Assembly: GCF_026625765.1 (NCBI RefSeq)
Contig: NZ_CP113062.1
Location: 2,728,001-2,792,000 of the forward strand
Length of the DNA: 64,000 nucleotides
Direction of reading: 5' to 3'
Source of the DNA: Frigoribacterium sp. SL97
Lineage (GTDB): Bacteria; Actinomycetota; Actinomycetes; Actinomycetales; Microbacteriaceae
Under the pieces are notes generated by a model, which saw only the letters and a program-made list of their open reading frames with translations, searched no databases and was not told where the DNA came from. The number at the start of each line of letters is the position of its first letter. Within the stretch, counting starts at the first letter, position 1. The position numbers and the translations under genes were made by a program. This document shows, piece by piece, positions 18,883-28,183 of the stretch.

Positions 18883-18952
18883 GTGTCGCACCGCCGGATG
18901 AACGTCGCACCGTCCACTTCGGCGGTGCGATGCTCATCCGGCGGTGCGACAC
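18883..18952. repeat. 70-base intergenic inverted repeat
   Basis: Arms of about 30 bases: the outer 19 bases (GTGTCGCACCGCCGGATGA against TCATCCGGCGGTGCGACAC) pair perfectly and the inner part pairs with two mismatches. The core TCGCACCG occurs four times in alternating orientation. It lies between the terminators of the LAYTG gene and tmRNA and belongs to neither gene. Origin unknown: possibly a REP/MITE-like element. Confidence 0.75.
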
Positions 18953-18980
18953 CGCGCAGACCGCTCAGGCCCGGGACGCA

Positions 18981-19014
18981 CGAACGCCCCCGCCTCGAGA
19001 GGCGGGGGCGTTCG
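18981..19014 (-). terminator. Terminator downstream of tmRNA
   Basis: Perfect 16-base-pair stem CGAACGCCCCCGCCTC / GAGGCGGGGGCGTTCG with a two-base loop, 28 bases beyond the 3' CCA of tmRNA. Confidence 0.8.
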
Positions 19015-19041
19015 GTGTTCGAGAGGTGTGACGACGACCGG

Positions 19042-19419
19042 TGGTGGAGATGGGGGGAATTGAACCCCCGTCCATCGCTGAGATTGCACGCATTCTACGG
19101 GCGTAGCCAGATGAGGCGTTCTGCTCGGCTCCGACCTTTGTTACTGGCTTCTAGGTCGACGAGCCCAGCCCGAGTGCAAGTCCCGTGTGACCCCCAGGCG
19201 TAGTCACACAGCAAGCCATCTAAATGACGTCAGGATCTGGTTAGAAGGCGGTCACCAGACTGACGGACTCCATGTGGCTCTACTGCTTACGCAGCGAGAG
19301 CGAAGTCAGTGCGCTTGTTATTGGCACTTATTGTTTTCCAGAGATCGTTTACGAGATAACCCTGGATCCTCGGCCCGCTTCTCGTTCGCACACAGGCGAT
19401 GTCGAAACCGATCATCCCC
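19042..19419 (-). ncRNA. ssrA: Transfer-messenger RNA (tmRNA)
   Basis: About 378 nucleotides. The 5' end GGGGATGATCGGTTTCGACAT pairs with the 3' end CATCTCCACCA to form the 7-base-pair acceptor stem (one G-U), and the T-arm GGGGGTTCAATTCCCCCC and encoded CCA are present. The tag frame reads ANNKRTDFALAA followed by TAA at 19289-19287, the expected degradation tag ending in ALAA. It rescues stalled ribosomes together with SmpB, whose gene lies 130 bases upstream on the same strand. The transcript is probably processed at both ends. Confidence 0.96.
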
Positions 19420-19548
19420 ATGAGGGGGCCGTCGTCACACGCTCTTGAATTACCAACGCACGTTTCCGTGCGGCCCATCAGTCTACGTCGTCCGACGCGT
19501 TCGCGCCACCGTCGGCGACCCGCCCGCCCGTGCCCGACGACCGACCGG

Positions 19549-20025
19549 TCACTCCCCCAGGTGCTTGCGCGCCGACATCGCCGACTGCGCCTCGCGCGTC
19601 GCGGTGCGCTCGCGCAGGGTCTGGCGCTTGTCGTACTCGCGCTTTCCCTTCGCGAGGGCGATCTCGACCTTGGCCCGACCGTCGCTGAAGTAGATCTTGA
19701 GCGGGACGACCGTGAAGCCGCCCTCCTTGGTCTTCTGCCCGATCTTGTCGATCTCGTGGCGGTGCAGCAGCAGTTTGCGCTTGCGCCGGGGTGCGTGGTT
19801 GTTCCAGGTGCCCTCGGTGTACTCGGGGATGTGCACCGCGTCGAGCCAGGCCTCGCCGGCGTCGACGAACGCGTACCCGTCGACCAGCGACGCGCGGCCC
19901 TGCCGCAGCGACTTGACCTCGGTGCCGCTCAGGACGATGCCCGCCTCGTACGTCGTCTCGATCGTGTAGTCGTGGCGCGCGCGGCGGTTCGTGGCCACGA
20001 CCTTCTCACCGCGTTCTTTCGCCAC
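19549..20025 (-). CDS. smpB: SsrA-binding protein
   Basis: Binds tmRNA and delivers it to stalled ribosomes. 158 residues, the normal length. Characteristic segments are ATNRRARHDYTIETTYEAGIVLSGTEVKSLRQG, FVDAGEAWLDAVHIPEYTEG, HRHEIDKIGQKTKEGGFTVVPLKIYF and a C-terminal basic tail. It is immediately upstream of ssrA and downstream of ftsX, an arrangement found widely in actinobacteria and firmicutes. The 130 bases to tmRNA hold no gene. Confidence 0.97.
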   Translation of the reverse strand: MAKERGEKVVATNRRARHDYTIETTYEAGIVLSGTEVKSLRQGRASLVDGYAFVDAGEAWLDAVHIPEYTEGTWNNHAPRRKRKLLLHRHEIDKIGQKTKEGGFTVVPLKIYFSDGRAKVEIALAKGKREYDKRQTLRERTATREAQSAMSARKHLGE

Positions 20026-20085
20026 GCTGGCCTCCTGGTCGTTCGGGTGGGGGTGCTGCCGACAGGCAGCCGTTCAGTATACAGC

Positions 20086-20128
20086 GAAGGAGGCGCGGTG
20101 CCCGTCTGACGGACACCGCGCCTCCTTC
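20086..20128 (-). terminator. Hairpin terminator made of two inverted dispersed 11-mers, after ftsX
   Basis: GAAGGAGGCGCGGTG (20086-20100) and CACCGCGCCTCCTTC (20114-20128) form a perfect 15-base-pair stem, with additional CCGT/ACGG pairing inside the loop. Each arm contains an exact copy of the dispersed 11-mer (20088-20098 and 20116-20126). Lying 14 bases after the ftsX stop, it would separate ftsX from smpB. The use of an inverted pair of a dispersed word as a terminator parallels DNA uptake sequences in Neisseria. Confidence 0.8.
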
Positions 20129-20141
20129 ACGGGGCCGGCTT

Positions 20142-21056
20142 CTAGACCTTGAGGTAGCGCCTGATGGCGACGTTCGCGCTGAGGGCTGCGAGCAGGATGC
20201 CGACGACGATGACGATCGGCACGACCAGGGCGGCGTCCCGCAGTCCGATGAACGGCGTGCCCTGGAAGGTCACCGCCAGGTAGCCCTTGACGAAGAAGTT
20301 GACGATCGCGACGATCGCCCCACCGGCCAGCAACGAGCCCACGAGGGCCGCGATCACCCCCTCGAGGATGAACGGCGTCTGGATGAACCGGTTGGACGCC
20401 CCGACCAGGCGCATGATGCCGAGTTCTCGACGCCGGCTGAACGCGCTCAACCGGATGGTCGTGGCGATCAGCAGCACGGCAGCGATCAACATGAGGGAGG
20501 CGATGCCGATGGCCGTGTAGCTCGCCGCGTTCAGCACCGAGAAGATCGGGTCGAGGTACCCGCGCTGGTCGACGACGCTCTGGACGCCGGCCAGGCTCGA
20601 CAGGCTCTCGGTGAGGACGTCGGACTGCGTCGGGTCCTTGAGGTTCACCCAGAAAGTCTCGTTGAGGTACGCCGGCTGCACGAACTCGGTGGCCGGGCTG
20701 TCGGCGAACTGCTGCTTGAAGCGGTCGTAGGCCTGGGTCTGGTCCTCGAAGTAGAACTTGTCGACGTAGGGCGTCAGGACGTCGCTGTCGAGCTGGGCGC
20801 GGACGCCGTCGATCTGGTCCTTGGTCGCCATCGCCCCGGTGCAGTTGCCGGTCGTGTCGGTGTCGGTGCAGAGGTAGACGGCGACCTGGGCCTTGTCGTA
20901 CCAGTAGCCCTTCATCTGCGTGATCTGCATCTGCAGCAGGGCCGCGGTGCCGACGAAGGTCAGCGAGATGAACGTGACGAGCACGACGGAGATGACCATC
21001 GAGGCGTTGCGACGGAGGCCGCTGCCGACCTCGCTCATGACGAGTCCGAGTCTCAT
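20142..21056 (-). CDS. ftsX: Cell division membrane protein FtsX
   Basis: Permease-like partner of FtsE that relays divisome signals to peptidoglycan hydrolases outside the cell. 304 residues: cytoplasmic N-terminus (MRLGLVMSEVGSGLRRNASM), a first transmembrane helix, a large extracellular domain with two cysteines (YLCTDTDTTGNCTG), then three helices with the FtsX motif SAFSRRRELGIMRLVGASNRFIQTPFILEG. The start overlaps the ftsE stop as ATGA. Confidence 0.95.
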   Translation of the reverse strand: MRLGLVMSEVGSGLRRNASMVISVVLVTFISLTFVGTAALLQMQITQMKGYWYDKAQVAVYLCTDTDTTGNCTGAMATKDQIDGVRAQLDSDVLTPYVDKFYFEDQTQAYDRFKQQFADSPATEFVQPAYLNETFWVNLKDPTQSDVLTESLSSLAGVQSVVDQRGYLDPIFSVLNAASYTAIGIASLMLIAAVLLIATTIRLSAFSRRRELGIMRLVGASNRFIQTPFILEGVIAALVGSLLAGGAIVAIVNFFVKGYLAVTFQGTPFIGLRDAALVVPIVIVVGILLAALSANVAIRRYLKV

Positions 21057-21808
21057 GCGTCGGCCCCTCTCGTGCTGAGGTCCTCGACCCCGATGGCCTG
21101 GATGGGCACCGCCTGGGTCTGGTAGCCGCCGTGACGCTCGTCGCGGAGGATGTTGCCCGCACTGAGCTCGATCACCCGTCGTTGCATCTGGTCGACGATT
21201 CCCGCGTCGTGGGTCGCCATGATGACCGTCGTGCCGCCGGCGTTGATGCGCTCGAGCAGGGTCATGATGCCGGCGCTGGTCGACGGGTCGAGGTTGCCGG
21301 TGGGCTCGTCGGCCAGCAGGATCGCCGGCTTGTTGACGATCGCACGGGCGATGGCGACGCGCTGCTGCTCGCCGCCCGAGAGCTCGTGCGGCAGACGGTG
21401 CTGCTTGCCGACCAGGCCGACCATCTTGAGGACGTCGGGCACGGCCTCCTGGATGAAGCCCTTGCTCTTGCCGATGACCTGGAGGCTGAACGCGACGTTG
21501 TCGAACACGTTCTTCTGCGGCAGCAGCCGGAAGTCCTGGAACACGACGCCGAGGTTGCGCCGGAAGTACGGTACCTTGCGGCTCGAGAGCGTGCCCAGAC
21601 GCTGCCCGAGGACGTGGATCTGGCCCTGGGACGGCTTCTCTTCCTTCAGCACGAGCCGCAGGAAGCTCGACTTGCCGGAGCCGCTCGCCCCCACGAGGAA
21701 CACGAACTCGCCCTTGAGGATCTCGAGGGTGACGGCGTTCAGCGCGGGCCGGGGGTTGCCGACGTAGACCTTGGTGACTTCATCAAACCGAATCATGACG
21801 GGGATCAC
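21053..21808 (-). CDS. ftsE: Cell division ATP-binding protein FtsE
   Basis: ATPase subunit of the FtsEX complex. Walker A GASGSGKSS, signature LSGGEQQRVAIARAI, Walker B ILLADEPTGNLDP and H-loop MATHDAGIV are present, with FtsE-typical FRRNLGVVFQDFRLLPQKNVFDNVAF. 251 residues from ATG 21808; ATG 21796 (MIRFDEVTKVY) is an equally good start that matches the usual N-terminus. It is translationally coupled to ftsX. Confidence 0.96.
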   Translation of the reverse strand: MIPVMIRFDEVTKVYVGNPRPALNAVTLEILKGEFVFLVGASGSGKSSFLRLVLKEEKPSQGQIHVLGQRLGTLSSRKVPYFRRNLGVVFQDFRLLPQKNVFDNVAFSLQVIGKSKGFIQEAVPDVLKMVGLVGKQHRLPHELSGGEQQRVAIARAIVNKPAILLADEPTGNLDPSTSAGIMTLLERINAGGTTVIMATHDAGIVDQMQRRVIELSAGNILRDERHGGYQTQAVPIQAIGVEDLSTRGADA

Positions 21809-21830
21809 CCTAAGTGCGGCCGGCGACGAT

Positions 21831-21853
21831 CGCCGCAGCGACTCGCTGCGGCG
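21831..21853 (-). terminator. Hairpin downstream of prfB
   Basis: Perfect 10-base-pair stem CGCCGCAGCG / CGCTGCGGCG with loop ACT, between the prfB stop and the ftsE start. A second, shorter hairpin (CCGGGCG/CGCCCGG, 21881-21899) touches the prfB stop. Confidence 0.55.
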
Positions 21854-21899
21854 GGGCGGCTATGGATGTGCTGGGAGCCGCCGGGCGGGCGACGCCCGG

Positions 21900-23009
21900 T
21901 CAGTCCTTGTCGTCGCGCTTGCGCCAGCGGATGCCCGCCGAGATGAAGCCGTCGAGATCGCCGTCGAAGACGTTCGAGGGGTTGTTGACCTCGTGCTCGC
22001 TGCGCAGGTCTTTGACCATCTGGTAGGGCGCCAGCACGTAGCTGCGGATCTGGTCGCCCCAGCTGGCGGTGATGTTGCCCGCCAGCTCTTTCTTCTTGGC
22101 GTTCTCGGCTTCTTTCTGCAGCAGCAGGAGGCGCGACTGCAGCACGCGCATGGCGGCGGCGCGGTTCTGGATCTGGCTCTTCTCGTTCTGCATCGAGACG
22201 ACGGTGCCGGTCGGGATGTGCGTCAGCCGCACGGCCGAGTCGGTCGTGTTGACGCTCTGACCGCCGGGGCCCGAGGACCGGAAGACGTCGACGCGGATGT
22301 CGTTCTCGGGGATGTCGATCGACTCGGTCTCTTCCATCAGCGGGATGACCTCGACCGCGGCGAAGCTGGTCTGGCGCTTGCCGGCGGCGCCGAAGGGGCT
22401 CATGCGCACGAGCCGGTGCGTGCCGGCCTCGACGCTGAGCGTGCCGAACGCGTAGGGGGCGTCGATCTCGAAGGTGGCGCTCTTGATGCCGGCTTCTTCG
22501 GCGTAGCTGGTGTCCATGACGGTGGCGGACATGCCGTGCTTCTCGGCGTAGCGCAGGTACATGCGCAGCAGCATCTCGGCGAAGTCGGCGGCGTCGACCC
22601 CGCCGGCCCCGGCGCGGATCGTGATGACGGCCGGGCGCGGGTCGTACTCGCCGTCGAGCAGCGTCTGCACCTCGAGGACGTCCATCATCTTCTGCAGGGC
22701 CCTGAGCTCGGCCTGGGCCTCGTCGGCGCTCTCTTGGTCGTCGCCGTCGTTCGCCATCTCGACGAGCACCTCGAGGTCGTCGAGCCGCGCCTCGGTGGTC
22801 TCGAGCTTCTCGAGCTCGGACTGCCGGTGGCTGAGGGCGCTGGTGACCTTCTGGGCGTTGTCGGTGTCGTCCCACAGGTCGGGGGCCGAGGCCTGTTCGC
22901 TGAGCTCGGCGATCTCGGCGACGAGACGGTCTTGCCCGATCACCGCACGGATGTCTTCGAACGTGGCCCGGAGGGCGGCAATCTGCTCAGAGAAATCCAG
23001 TGCGATCAT
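21900..23009 (-). CDS. prfB: Peptide chain release factor 2
   Basis: Recognises UGA and UAA stop codons and triggers peptide release. 369 residues with the codon-reading SPF motif (RMSPFGAAGKRQTSF) and the catalytic GGQ (SSGPGGQSVN). The gene is a single uninterrupted frame, so the programmed +1 frameshift of the E. coli gene is absent. It is followed by ftsE-ftsX-smpB on the same strand. The region upstream (23010-23123) contains two near-copies of the dispersed 11-mer (23056 and 23091) and no gene. Confidence 0.97.
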   Translation of the reverse strand: MIALDFSEQIAALRATFEDIRAVIGQDRLVAEIAELSEQASAPDLWDDTDNAQKVTSALSHRQSELEKLETTEARLDDLEVLVEMANDGDDQESADEAQAELRALQKMMDVLEVQTLLDGEYDPRPAVITIRAGAGGVDAADFAEMLLRMYLRYAEKHGMSATVMDTSYAEEAGIKSATFEIDAPYAFGTLSVEAGTHRLVRMSPFGAAGKRQTSFAAVEVIPLMEETESIDIPENDIRVDVFRSSGPGGQSVNTTDSAVRLTHIPTGTVVSMQNEKSQIQNRAAAMRVLQSRLLLLQKEAENAKKKELAGNITASWGDQIRSYVLAPYQMVKDLRSEHEVNNPSNVFDGDLDGFISAGIRWRKRDDKD

Positions 23010-23123
23010 GGTTTCCGAGCTTACCCGGCCCGCGTGGGCCGGGCCTGCCCGTGCCCCGCGCCTCCCGCCGCCCGCCTCGCGCCACCCGCCCCGCGCCTCC
23101 CGACGACAGGGTGAGGTCTCGTC

Positions 23124-23980
23124 TCATCCGCAGTACTCGGGCGGGGCGATGCGCGTCGTGCCCACGCTCATGTCGGTGATCCGGTCGGACGTCCCCACCA
23201 CGAAGACGAGGTACTGCCCGTCGTCGCCGGCGACGGCGTACTGCGTCCCGTAGTTCTCGTGGTGGTCGAGAGTGAGTTCGGCATCCGGGTAGGCGGCGAG
23301 CAGTGTCGCTTCGTCGTCGCCGAGCCCGATGCCGGACGCGGTCCGGGGGTGGCGCTCGCGAGGGCGGCCGGGTCGTCGAACGTCGGGTCGGCGGAGACGG
23401 TCGCGATCTCGGTCGCGTCCGGAGACGACCCGCGCGAGACAGCGAGACTCAGTCCCCGGCCGTCCGAGAAGAACGACGCCGGGCAGCCGTAGCCGTCGTC
23501 CGGGTGCCGGTCGAAGGTGGTGAGCCGGGCGGCCTGCTCCTCGAGCCGGCCGCCGAGGACCAGCGGCCCGATCCGATCGGTGGACACGATCCAGGTCGAC
23601 GGGGCCGTCGGATCGTCCACCACCGGTGCCGGTGGCGGGACCGGTGTCGCCGACGGCGTCCCGGCCGGTTCGACGACACCGGGCGACGTGCCGGGATCGT
23701 CCTCGGGTCGATCGGACGGGAGCGAGGTGGGGGCCGCTTCACCGTTTCCCGACGGCAGGGGGCCACCCCCGGCGAGCGCGACGCCCCCGACGGCGAGCGC
23801 CACGGCGGCCACCCCGGCCACCGACAGCAGGACGACCCGGCGGCGACGGGCAGAGCGGGCACGTTCGGGTTCTCGCTCGACGGTCTCGGTCAGGAGGCCG
23901 CGGATGGCCTCGGCACGATCACGATCGAGGCCGGGCCGGTCGTGCCGGCCGTCGGGACGGACGTTCGGTGCGTCGCTCAT
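23124..23980 (-). CDS. Sigma-factor-linked single-pass membrane protein, frameshifted
   Basis: Probable anti-sigma or sensor partner of the adjacent ECF sigma factor: ATG 23980 overlaps the sigma stop as ATGA. The N-terminal about 40 residues are cytoplasmic, one helix follows (VVLLSVAGVAAVALAVGGVAL), then a Pro/Thr linker and an extracellular domain beginning WIVSTDRIGPLVLGG. The frame is broken near the G5 run at 23345-23349. In the original frame the protein degenerates into Ser/Thr/Pro-rich sequence and stops at 23168, but adding one base restores a sensible continuation (GIGLGDDEATLLAAYPDAEL ... TRIAPPEYCG) to a stop at 23124. This is either a real 1-base deletion or a homopolymer sequencing error. 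Confidence 0.7.
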
Positions 23981-24567
23981 CGGGTCTCTCCGTTCAGGGT
24001 GACGGGTCGTTCGGTGGACGGCTCGGAGGCCGACATCGCTCGCGCGAGTCGCGCCTTGGCCCGCGACAGTCGGGACTTGACCGTGCCGACCGGCACGCCG
24101 AGCGCCTCGGCCGCGGTCGCCATCGGGAACTCCTCGAGCACGCAGAGCCCGAGGACGTCCCGATCGGCCTTCGCGAGGCCGTCGAGGGCGAGGCGCAGCC
24201 GCCGGTCCCGATCGACGACGTCGAGTCGCGCCGCGACGCCGTCGGCGGGATCGTCGACGACGGGGTGAGGCGGCAGGGAGGCCAGGGCGAGACGATGGCG
24301 ACGGGTCGACCTCGCGAGGTTCTGGGCGACGTGGCCCGTCGTCACCAGCAACCACGCGAGGACCGAGCCGTCGACGACGCGGACCGCGTCCCGACGGCGC
24401 CATGCCTCGAGGAAGACCACGGCCGTGACGTCCTCGGCGTCGTGCCGGTGTCGGCACAGCCGCAGGGCGTGGCCGTGCACCCGTGCCTGGTGGCGGTCGA
24501 AGACGGTCCCGAACGCGGCCGGGTCCCCTGCGACCGCCCGGGCCCAGACCTCGGCGTCCCCCGTCAC
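23977..24567 (-). CDS. RNA polymerase sigma factor, ECF type
   Basis: Alternative sigma factor of 196 residues with region 2 (FDRHQARVHGHALRLCRHRHDAEDVTAVVFLEAWRR) and region 4 (ADRDVLGLCVLEEFPMATAAEALGVPVGTVKSRLSRAKARL), the latter a clear helix-turn-helix for -35 recognition. Start chosen at GTG 24567 (MTGDAEVWARAV); the upstream ATG at 24592 opens only a nine-codon frame ending at the GTG, a possible leader peptide. GGAACC at 24655-24650 upstream resembles an ECF -35 element, hinting at autoregulation, although no matching -10 was clear. It is coupled to the membrane protein downstream. Confidence 0.9.
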   Translation of the reverse strand: MTGDAEVWARAVAGDPAAFGTVFDRHQARVHGHALRLCRHRHDAEDVTAVVFLEAWRRRDAVRVVDGSVLAWLLVTTGHVAQNLARSTRRHRLALASLPPHPVVDDPADGVAARLDVVDRDRRLRLALDGLAKADRDVLGLCVLEEFPMATAAEALGVPVGTVKSRLSRAKARLARAMSASEPSTERPVTLNGETR

Positions 24568-24695
24568 CGGTCGTGCTCGCTTCTCGTCGTCATGTCGACG
24601 TCCCCTCTGATCCGTTGCTGCCTCCCGTACATGTCCGATCGTCCGGAAAGGTTCCCTCGTCTCCTCTCCCCGAAGTCGGCACCGGTCGGCCCGCG

Positions 24696-25298
24696 TCAGC
24701 GCCGGGCGACGCCCGCTTCCCGCAGGGCCACGTCGGCGAGGCGGCGGACGACCGCGGCATCCCCCGCGCGCCAGGCGGCCACCGGGTCGGGAGACACGGC
24801 GAGGGCGGCCTTCGCGTCGCGGCCGGTGAGTGCCCGCAGCGCGAGCAGGTCCTCGCCGCCCGGCAGGGCGAGCAGCGAACGGACCGAGGAGGCGCGGCGC
24901 ACGAACGCGATCCGCCCGCGCAGCCAGACCCACAGCACCACGAGACTCGGCACCCCGGCGACGACGAGTCCGGCGACCAGCGCCGCCCGGGCCACGCCGT
25001 CCTGCTGCTGCCGTCCGGCGTCGGCGAGGGATTCTCCGGCCCCGCTGGCCCCGTCGAACGGGGCGCTGGCCGCACCGCCCACCAGCGGCAGCCCTTCCAG
25101 CGCGCGCGACGCGTCCTGCATGGTGCCCTGGAAGCCGGCCCCCGCCTCCTCGAGTTGCCTCCCGAGGTCGGCGAAGGTGCCGATGAAGGTCGCGATGCTC
25201 ACCCCGAGCACGACGAAGAGGACGACGAGGCCGACGGCCACGACGTCTCCGGTCACCTGGCGGGTCCGGACGAGGGGCGAGGCCGAGTAGAGCTGCAT
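24696..25298 (-). CDS. Two-helix membrane protein of unknown function
   Basis: 200 residues: cytoplasmic N-terminus, helix at about 16-42 (VVAVGLVVLFVVLGVSIATFIG), an extracellular loop of about 60 residues with QLEEAGAGFQ and SGAGESLADAGRQQQ, a second helix (AALVAGLVVAGVPSLVVLWVWL) and a cytoplasmic Ala/Arg-rich tail. No catalytic motif is recognised. It sits upstream of the sigma factor on the same strand with a 128-base gap and need not be functionally linked. A dispersed 11-mer (24887-24897) encodes RASS just after helix 2. Confidence 0.65.
   Translation of the reverse strand: MQLYSASPLVRTRQVTGDVVAVGLVVLFVVLGVSIATFIGTFADLGRQLEEAGAGFQGTMQDASRALEGLPLVGGAASAPFDGASGAGESLADAGRQQQDGVARAALVAGLVVAGVPSLVVLWVWLRGRIAFVRRASSVRSLLALPGGEDLLALRALTGRDAKAALAVSPDPVAAWRAGDAAVVRRLADVALREAGVARR
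24887..24897 (+). repeat. Dispersed 11-mer inside the two-helix membrane protein
   Basis: AGGAGGCGCGG as part of CCGAGGAGGCGCGG; coding-strand reading RRASS. Confidence 0.85.
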
Positions 25299-25336
25299 GG
25301 CCCCAGTCTGACGCGAGGCGGCCCGCGAGGCGCGAC

Positions 25337-25347
25337 CCGCGCCTCCT
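25337..25347 (-). repeat. Dispersed 11-mer, intergenic
   Basis: CCGCGCCTCCT on the plus strand; the extended reverse complement CCCGAGGAGGCGCGGGTCGC is identical over 20 bases to the copy at 9721-9740. Lies 18 bases beyond the stop of the gene at 25365-27191. Confidence 0.9.
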
Positions 25348-25364
25348 CGGGTCGGAGACGACGA

Positions 25365-27187
25365 CTACCGGGGCACGGTGCTGACGGGTCCCACCCGCGA
25401 GGTCGCGAGGTCGAGCGAGGTGACCGTCGTCGCTCCGGCCGACAGGGCCACCCGCAACGCCCCCACCTGGTAGGGGACGGTCGTCCACTTGTCGGGCGGG
25501 ACGCCGGTCACGACGCCGCCCGGGTAGCCGGCCTGGTCGGGGCGCAGGTTCACCCGCAGCGACAGGACGGACGGCAGGCGGGTGGTCAGGGTGCCGAGCG
25601 CCGTGAGCACCGGGGCGAGCGTGGTCGAGAGGGTGCTGCCGAGGGTGGTGATCGGCGCGACGAGCGTGGAGCGAACGAGCGTGGCCACCGACGCGAGCAG
25701 CGACCCGGCCGAGCCCGTCAACGCGGCGAGCAGCGGGTTCAGCACGTTGCCGAGCAGGGTGGAGAGCGCCCCGCTCAGCACCCGCGTGGTGACCACCGCC
25801 GTCGCGGTGGACGGGGACGCGAGCAACTGGCCGAGCGTTCCCCCCATCGCGACGTCGACGGCGAGCACGTCGACGGGGACGCCGAGCACCGTCGCCCGCA
25901 ACGTCACCGTCAACGCCACCGACAGCTGCGCCGCCGACACCGCGGACTGCAGCGCCGCCACGACCCGTTGGGTCAGGCCGTCGAGCATCGACCCGACCGT
26001 GGTCGTGATCGAGGCCATCGCCGCCGCGCTCAGCACGAGTTCTGTGTTCGGGGCGAGCCCGTTCAGCCCGCCGGGCTGGCCGACCAGCGTGGCCAGGTCG
26101 ACCGACACCACACCGGTCGACGGGGTGATGGTGACCGTGCCGTCCGTGCTGGTGACCGACCCCGCGAGCACCGGGTCCACCGCCGACTGCAGGGCCAGGC
26201 CGGTGAGGGTGACCGAACCCGTGACCCCGCCCAGGCTCAGCAGGTTCGTGAGGCCGTTCACGGTGGCGAGCACGCCGTCCCGGACGGTCCTCGAGATCGT
26301 GCCGTTGACGCCCGTCAGGCCGGCGGCGGCCGTGTTCAGGCTCGTGACCGTGCTCGACACCTGACCCGACAGTCCCGCCACCGCCGGGCTGTGCAGCTCG
26401 AGGGCGAGACCGGCGATGCCGTAGTCGCGGGTCACCCCCGTCACGCTGCCGTCGCCCCAGATGCGGCTCTCGAGGGCTCGGCAGCCGTCGAGGGTCGCCG
26501 TGGACGCCACCGCGCCCACGGTCAGGTCGGCCCGGTCGAGGGCGGTCGAAGCGGGCAGCACCGAGGTGAGGCCGATGCGGGCGGGACCGGGCAGTGACGA
26601 GGCGGGGGTCGTCGGCGTCACGCCGAGCCCGCCCGAGTCGCTCACCAGACCCGCGGCGGCGGCCGCCGTGCCGGTCGGGGCGACCCGCGTGAACTGGTTC
26701 AGGGCTCCGGCCGACCCCGCCGGCAGGTTCGTGCCGAGCCCGGTCAGGTCGAGGCCGACGAGACCCGACCCCGCGCTCGCCGACAGGGGATTGCGGAACG
26801 TCGTCGTGCCTCCCGCGTCCGTGGTCGGGGCGGGCGATGCCGGCACCGCGGTGACGACGCCGGAGCGGGTGCGCGTCAGGTCCGCCCCACGCACGGCCGC
26901 GACGGTGTCGAGGTCGGTGCCGGCCAGGCTGCCGCGCACGAACCGGCTGGACGCGGCGGCGGCGTACCCGGTGTCGGTGCCGCAGGTGAACCTCGTGGTG
27001 CCGACGAGCCCGTACGTGCGCTCGGAGTCGGTCCAGGCGGCGGTCGTCACGGGCGGCGGGGGCACGATGACGGCACCCACGACGGCGACGACGGCCGCCA
27101 CGGCGACGACGGCCCGTCGCGCGGTGAGCGCCGCGACGAGGCGGGCGACACCCGTGGGGCGACGGCGACGGCGGCCGTGCGTGCCGG

Positions 27188-27191
<4 letters not shown>
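25365..27191 (-). CDS. Large secreted protein with SipW-type signal region (choice-of-anchor G-like)
   Basis: 608 residues from GTG 27191, which overlaps the upstream stop as GTGA. A basic N-terminus (THGRRRRRPTG) and hydrophobic helix are followed by TTAAWTDSERTYG, the A-W-T-D-S-E signature found in proteins matured by SipW-like peptidases. The rest is Ala/Gly/Ser/Thr/Val-rich with many repeated patterns (LTGLGTNLPAGSAG, SVTLTGLALQSAVDPVLAGS) and resembles actinobacterial choice-of-anchor G proteins; that family name is from memory and unverified. No LPxTG motif or C-terminal helix. Last gene of a four-gene operon with a dedicated signal peptidase, so probably a surface or matrix component. 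Confidence 0.7.

Positions 27192-28179
<988 letters not shown>

Positions 28180-28183
<4 letters not shown>

Noticed and set aside
16068..18917. A 949-residue minus-strand open frame opposite the LacI-like and LAYTG genes
   Set aside because: Composition (Gly/Arg/Asp/Val) is that of antisense in high-GC DNA, and it crosses two well-supported genes, their intergenic region and a terminator.
21900..23009. Programmed +1 frameshift in prfB
   Set aside because: The gene is one open frame with no in-frame UGA early in the sequence.
23168..23345. Original-frame C-terminus of the sigma-linked membrane protein
   Set aside because: Ser/Thr/Pro-rich nonsense; the other frame gives coherent protein to 23124, so a frameshift explains it better.
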